Positions 60,951 through 64,000 of a stretch of DNA of 64,000 nucleotides are shown one piece after another (positions within the stretch are counted from its first letter, which is position 1; every line of letters begins with the position of its first letter). Source of the stretch: Aneurinibacillus sp. REN35 (GTDB lineage: Bacteria; Bacillota; Bacilli; Aneurinibacillales; Aneurinibacillaceae); the NCBI RefSeq assembly GCF_041379945.2, contig NZ_JBFTXJ020000001.1:310001-374000 (forward strand), read 5' to 3'. Made by a program: the position numbers and the translations under genes. Below the pieces are notes generated by a model. That model worked only from the letters and a program-made list of their open reading frames with translations. It made no database searches and had not been told where the DNA came from.

Positions 60951-60981
60951 ATATTATTTGACTGAAAAAGGGGTTAAAATC

Positions 60982-62187
60982 GTGAGAAATACATGGGAGT
61001 TTTACTCAACGGAACGAATTGTTTTTGGAAATGGCGCCATTCATGAACTGGATGCGATTCTTACGCGCATTGGAGCGAAAAATGTACTGCTCATTACCGA
61101 CCCTGGCATTGTGCAGGCGGGCATTGCCGATCGTGTCATCTCTTTATTAAAGGGTGCAAACTATCAAGTAATTGTTTACGATAAGGTAGTACCGGAGCCG
61201 CCGGTATCAAGCGCAATCGAATGCTATGAATTCGCCAAATCACAAATGGAAACGGACGCGATCATCGGACTTGGCGGCGGCAGCAGCATTGATATGGCAA
61301 AAATTGCAGCCCTGCTCATCAAATACGGCGGGCATCCGCTTGACTATTATGGTGGAGAAAATCAAATTCCGGGTCCGATTGCACCGCTGATCGCCATTCC
61401 AACAACAGCAGGCACAGGCTCTGAAGTAACATCTGTTGCTGTTCTAACAGATACGGAAAACAATATCAAAGCGGGCATTTCTGATAATTACCTGCGTCCT
61501 GCGGTTGCGCTTCTTGATCCGGAGCTTACGACCGGCCTGCCGGCCTATGTGACGGCCTGCTCGGGTATCGATGCACTGTCACACGCCATTGAAGCCTATA
61601 CGGCAAAAGAATCTGCATACATTCAGGCAGAAGGTCCGATTCTCTTTCAAGGCTCGATTCCCATTAGCGATGCGCTGGCCCTGCATGCTATTAAATTGAT
61701 TGCACAAAATTTAACGCTTGCGGTACAGCAGGGAAGCAACCTTGAAGCGCGGGCCAACATGCTTATGGGAAGCCTGCTTGCCGGAATGGCATTCTCTAAT
61801 GCGGGTACGGCGCTCGCGCATGCGGTTGCGTATCCGATTGGCGGACTTGTAAAGTCACCGCACGGAGAGACAACCGGTTTGATGCTGCCGTATGTAATGG
61901 AGTACAACGCAGCAACACAAGTCACGAAACTCGGTGAAATTGCTGATGCGTTCGGCGTTCAGACAGAGGGACTCGGCGTGAAGGAAAAAGCAGCGGCAGC
62001 GGTCGATGCCGTGTTCGAACTGCTTGAGGAAATTGGACTGCCGACGCACCTGTCTGAAATTGGAATCAAAGAAGAGGATGTAGTCGGTATTGCCGAAAAA
62101 TCATTGGAAATTGCCCGCCTTGTTCGAAATAACCCGCGCGTTCCTACACAAAAGGGATTGGAAGAGCTGCTGCGCCGCGCGCTATAA
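60982..62187 (+). CDS. Iron-containing alcohol dehydrogenase
   Basis: A 401-aa group III alcohol dehydrogenase: GLGGGSSIDMAKIAALL, IPTTAGTGSEVTSVAVLTD, and metal ligands in SHAIEAY, HAVAYPIGG and SPHGETTGLMLPYVME. It carries an insert (ESAYIQAEGPILFQGSIPISD) near residue 210 not present in the other two iron dehydrogenases of the window. The GTG at 60982 is chosen because AAAGGGG is nine bases upstream; a TTG 24 bases earlier has no such site. It probably interconverts a hydroxy acid or aldehyde of the pathway. Confidence 0.9.
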   Translation: MRNTWEFYSTERIVFGNGAIHELDAILTRIGAKNVLLITDPGIVQAGIADRVISLLKGANYQVIVYDKVVPEPPVSSAIECYEFAKSQMETDAIIGLGGGSSIDMAKIAALLIKYGGHPLDYYGGENQIPGPIAPLIAIPTTAGTGSEVTSVAVLTDTENNIKAGISDNYLRPAVALLDPELTTGLPAYVTACSGIDALSHAIEAYTAKESAYIQAEGPILFQGSIPISDALALHAIKLIAQNLTLAVQQGSNLEARANMLMGSLLAGMAFSNAGTALAHAVAYPIGGLVKSPHGETTGLMLPYVMEYNAATQVTKLGEIADAFGVQTEGLGVKEKAAAAVDAVFELLEEIGLPTHLSEIGIKEEDVVGIAEKSLEIARLVRNNPRVPTQKGLEELLRRAL

Positions 62188-62208
62188 ATCACAAAGGGGA
62201 TGAACAAA

Positions 62209-63210
62209 ATGGCAGGAAAAAGACCGATTATCGGTATTACGATGGGCGACGGTGCAGGTGTTGGGCCTGAGATCATTATGAAAGCACTTATGCAGGAAGA
62301 TGTCTATACGATCTGCCGTCCATTCGTTATTGGAGATGTAAAGATACTGGAGCGTGCTGCAAAGATCGTCGGAAATTCAGCGCAAATCCGCCAGATTGCT
62401 TCTCCGGATGAGGCTGCGTTTGCTTATGGAACGGTAGAGTGTATTGACCTGGATTTGCTGCCGGCTGATTTGCCTATTGGACAAATCTCGGCAGCGGCAG
62501 GCAATGCGGCTTTCCGATACTTAGAAAAAGCCATCCAGCTTGCAAGCGAAGATAAAATCGATGCGATTTGCACTGCGCCGCTAAATAAGGAAGCACTGCA
62601 TAAGGCGGGGCATGTATATCCGGGCCATACGGAAATTCTGGCGGAGCTTACCGGCACATCGGACTATTCAATGATGCTGTCGGCTCCAAATCTAAAGGTG
62701 ATTCATGTAACAACGCATATCGGGATTTTGGATGCTGTGAAAAAAATTAATCCATCTCGCGTTTATACAGTGATCAAGCTGGCGCACGACACACTGCAAA
62801 GAGCCGGCTACGAGCAGCCGCGTATCGCGGTGTGTGGCATCAATCCGCATGCTGGCGAAAACGGATTGTTCGGATACGGGGAAGAAGAGGAGAAAATTGT
62901 GCCTGCGGTGCAAAAAGCACAGGAAGAAGGCATTCTTGTATCCGGTCCTCTACCGGCGGATACGCTTTTTTTCCGCGCAACCCGCGGCGATTTTGATATC
63001 GTGGTTGCCATGTATCATGATCAGGGGCATGGACCCGTTAAGGTACTCGGGCTTGAAGCCGGCGTAAACATTACAGTCGGCCTGCCGATTATTCGTACAA
63101 GCGTGGATCATGGAACCGCATTTGATATTGCCGGTAAGGCAATCGCTGATGATTTAAGCCTGAGAGAGGCGATTCGCCAGGCGGTAGAACTGGCGCCGGA
63201 GCGAGTATAA
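62209..63210 (+). CDS. pdxA2: PdxA2-like 4-phospho-D-threonate/erythronate 3-dehydrogenase
   Basis: A 333-aa protein of the PdxA (4-hydroxythreonine-4-phosphate dehydrogenase) family. Motifs: ITMGDGAGVGPEIIMKAL, TAPLNKEALHKAG with YPGHTEILAEL, the metal-binding AMYHDQGHGPVK and HGTAFDIAGK. PdxA2 forms pair with DUF1537 kinases and oxidatively decarboxylate 4-phospho-D-threonate or -erythronate to dihydroxyacetone phosphate. The operon context favours this over vitamin B6 synthesis. ATG 62209 has AAAGGGG nine bases upstream; an ATG at 62200 abuts that site. Confidence 0.88.
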   Translation: MAGKRPIIGITMGDGAGVGPEIIMKALMQEDVYTICRPFVIGDVKILERAAKIVGNSAQIRQIASPDEAAFAYGTVECIDLDLLPADLPIGQISAAAGNAAFRYLEKAIQLASEDKIDAICTAPLNKEALHKAGHVYPGHTEILAELTGTSDYSMMLSAPNLKVIHVTTHIGILDAVKKINPSRVYTVIKLAHDTLQRAGYEQPRIAVCGINPHAGENGLFGYGEEEEKIVPAVQKAQEEGILVSGPLPADTLFFRATRGDFDIVVAMYHDQGHGPVKVLGLEAGVNITVGLPIIRTSVDHGTAFDIAGKAIADDLSLREAIRQAVELAPERV

Positions 63211-63275
63211 GCAAAGGGATGGCACCGCTCTGCTGTTCCTTTGTTATCCATCAAAAAATAAAAGGGAGTGAGCGC

Positions 63276-64000
63276 ATGGACAGACCTAAAATTGTCGTAA
63301 CCAGAAAAATTCCGGAACCGGCATTGCGATTGCTTCGAGAATATGGGGACACGTATGTATGGGACTCGGAGGAGGAGGCGATTCCTGATGAGGTGCTTGC
63401 TCGTGAAATGAAAGAGGCAGCGGCAGTTTTTACAAATGTAAGTGACCGTATTGACCGTGCGCTTATTGAGAGCGCGCCTCATTTGAAAGTCATCAGTACG
63501 ATGGCGGTTGGATTTGACAATATCGATGTAGGGGCAGCACAAGAACGGCGCATTCCTGTGGGCCATACGCCGGGAATTCTCACGGAGGCTACGGCTGATT
63601 TAACGTTTGCGCTTCTGATGGCTACGGCTCGCCGCATTGTGGAAGGTTCGGCCTATGTGCACAGCGGACAATGGCAGAGCTGGGGTCCGATGCTGTTGAC
63701 CGGACAGGACATATTCGGTGCCACTCTTGGTATTATTGGCATGGGCCGTATCGGTGAGGGGGTAGCCCGCCGTGCGCGCGGTTTTGACATGAAAGTACTG
63801 TATCACAACCGGAGTCGAAGACCCAAAGCCGAAGAGGATCTGGGTGCTATGTATCGCGAGCTGGATGATTTGCTGCGTGAATCCGACTTTGTGGTGCTGC
63901 TGGCCCCAGGCTCGTCGCAAACCAGGCATATGCTCGGCGAGCGGGAATTTGCGCTCATGAAATCAAATGCCGTTTTTATTAATACATCACGGGGGACAAA
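63276..64000 (+). CDS. D-2-hydroxyacid dehydrogenase (glyoxylate/hydroxypyruvate reductase-like), 3' end outside the window
   Basis: The first 241 residues of an NAD(P)-dependent D-2-hydroxyacid dehydrogenase. The sequence has VTRKIPEPALRLLREYG at the start, STMAVGFDNIDVGAA, the Rossmann motif GATLGIIGMGRIGEGVARRA and a stretch running to FINTSRGT with the window edge. The catalytic Arg region follows, and the His/Glu part lies outside. AAGGGAGTGAG precedes the ATG. It closes, as far as visible, the acid-sugar operon and could reduce glyoxylate, hydroxypyruvate or a tetronate-derived keto acid. A CAAAGG/CCTTTG hairpin lies between it and pdxA2. Confidence 0.92.
   Translation, partial: MDRPKIVVTRKIPEPALRLLREYGDTYVWDSEEEAIPDEVLAREMKEAAAVFTNVSDRIDRALIESAPHLKVISTMAVGFDNIDVGAAQERRIPVGHTPGILTEATADLTFALLMATARRIVEGSAYVHSGQWQSWGPMLLTGQDIFGATLGIIGMGRIGEGVARRARGFDMKVLYHNRSRRPKAEEDLGAMYRELDDLLRESDFVVLLAPGSSQTRHMLGEREFALMKSNAVFINTSRGT

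Noticed and set aside
1-64000. tRNA, rRNA, CRISPR arrays, insertion sequences and attachment sites
   Set aside because: None with recognisable sequence features was found while reading both strands. A dedicated search (tRNA covariance model, IS database) could still find weak cases.

Overview
The window reads as chromosomal DNA of an endospore-former-type Firmicute (order Bacillales). An Aneurinibacillus/Brevibacillus-like bacterium is my guess from general gene content; no rRNA or other marker gene confirms it. Supporting signs are strong AGGAGG ribosome binding sites, frequent TTG/GTG starts, sigma-A promoters, U-tract terminators, TPP and cobalamin riboswitches, a Bacillus-type Fnr box, an AcuA-type acetyltransferase and an HssRS/HrtBA heme system. 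No rRNA, tRNA, CRISPR array or intact insertion sequence was seen. Coding density is high except for a decayed stretch at about 49.0-51.6 kb.

Layout. 1-10 kb: the end of a LysR regulator, an alkyltransferase-like protein, a hemerythrin-like protein behind a perfect Fnr box, and two divergent units around a GntR regulator (hydantoinase HyuA/HyuB, cysteine hydrolase and CaiB CoA-transferase on one side; GntR, HMG-CoA-lyase-like enzyme and a SnoaL-like protein on the other) that share a TTGTATACAA operator. 10-16 kb: a ClpP paralogue, an unidentified structured RNA, a TPP-riboswitch thiW, a chemoreceptor, an orphan Imm22-like immunity protein, and two cobalamin riboswitches controlling a [2Fe-2S] ferredoxin and an AcuA-like acetyltransferase. 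16-21 kb: an NrtR regulator and the NAD salvage operon pncA-pncB-nadD-like, sharing one 22-bp operator, then a ComEC-like lipoprotein with a DUF3006 partner. 22-26 kb: hssRS and hrtBA with an HssR direct repeat. 26-35 kb: an aminotransferase-RpiR operon with two matching operators, then an ErcA-like protein, soluble histidine kinase and NtrC-type regulator, facing a sigma-54 promoter in front of a methanol-dehydrogenase-type alcohol dehydrogenase and a duplicated AhpD/CMD protein.

35-49 kb holds a full nickel-pincer-nucleotide system: larC (with a four-unit His-rich insert), nikR, nikABCDE with a NikR-type operator, cdaR, and garK-kdgT-larA-larE-larB. 49-51.6 kb holds broken TetR, alpha/beta-hydrolase, P450 and membrane-protein genes around an intact macrolide phosphotransferase. 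From 51.9 kb to the edge, a PrpR-like AAA+ regulator that has lost the GAFTGA loop precedes a long operon: DUF1537 acid-sugar kinase, TRAP transporter (DctPQM), a divergent LarA-like (DUF2088) protein, aldehyde dehydrogenase, iron alcohol dehydrogenase, PdxA2-like dehydrogenase and a D-2-hydroxyacid dehydrogenase cut by the window edge.

Working together, the Nik importer and LarB/C/E would supply the nickel-pincer cofactor to LarA and perhaps to the second LarA-like protein. I infer that both serve 2-hydroxy-acid catabolism: glycerate through GarK, and a four-carbon sugar acid through the DUF1537 kinase and PdxA2. The second LarA-like gene inside an acid-sugar operon is the most promising lead for an undescribed pathway.
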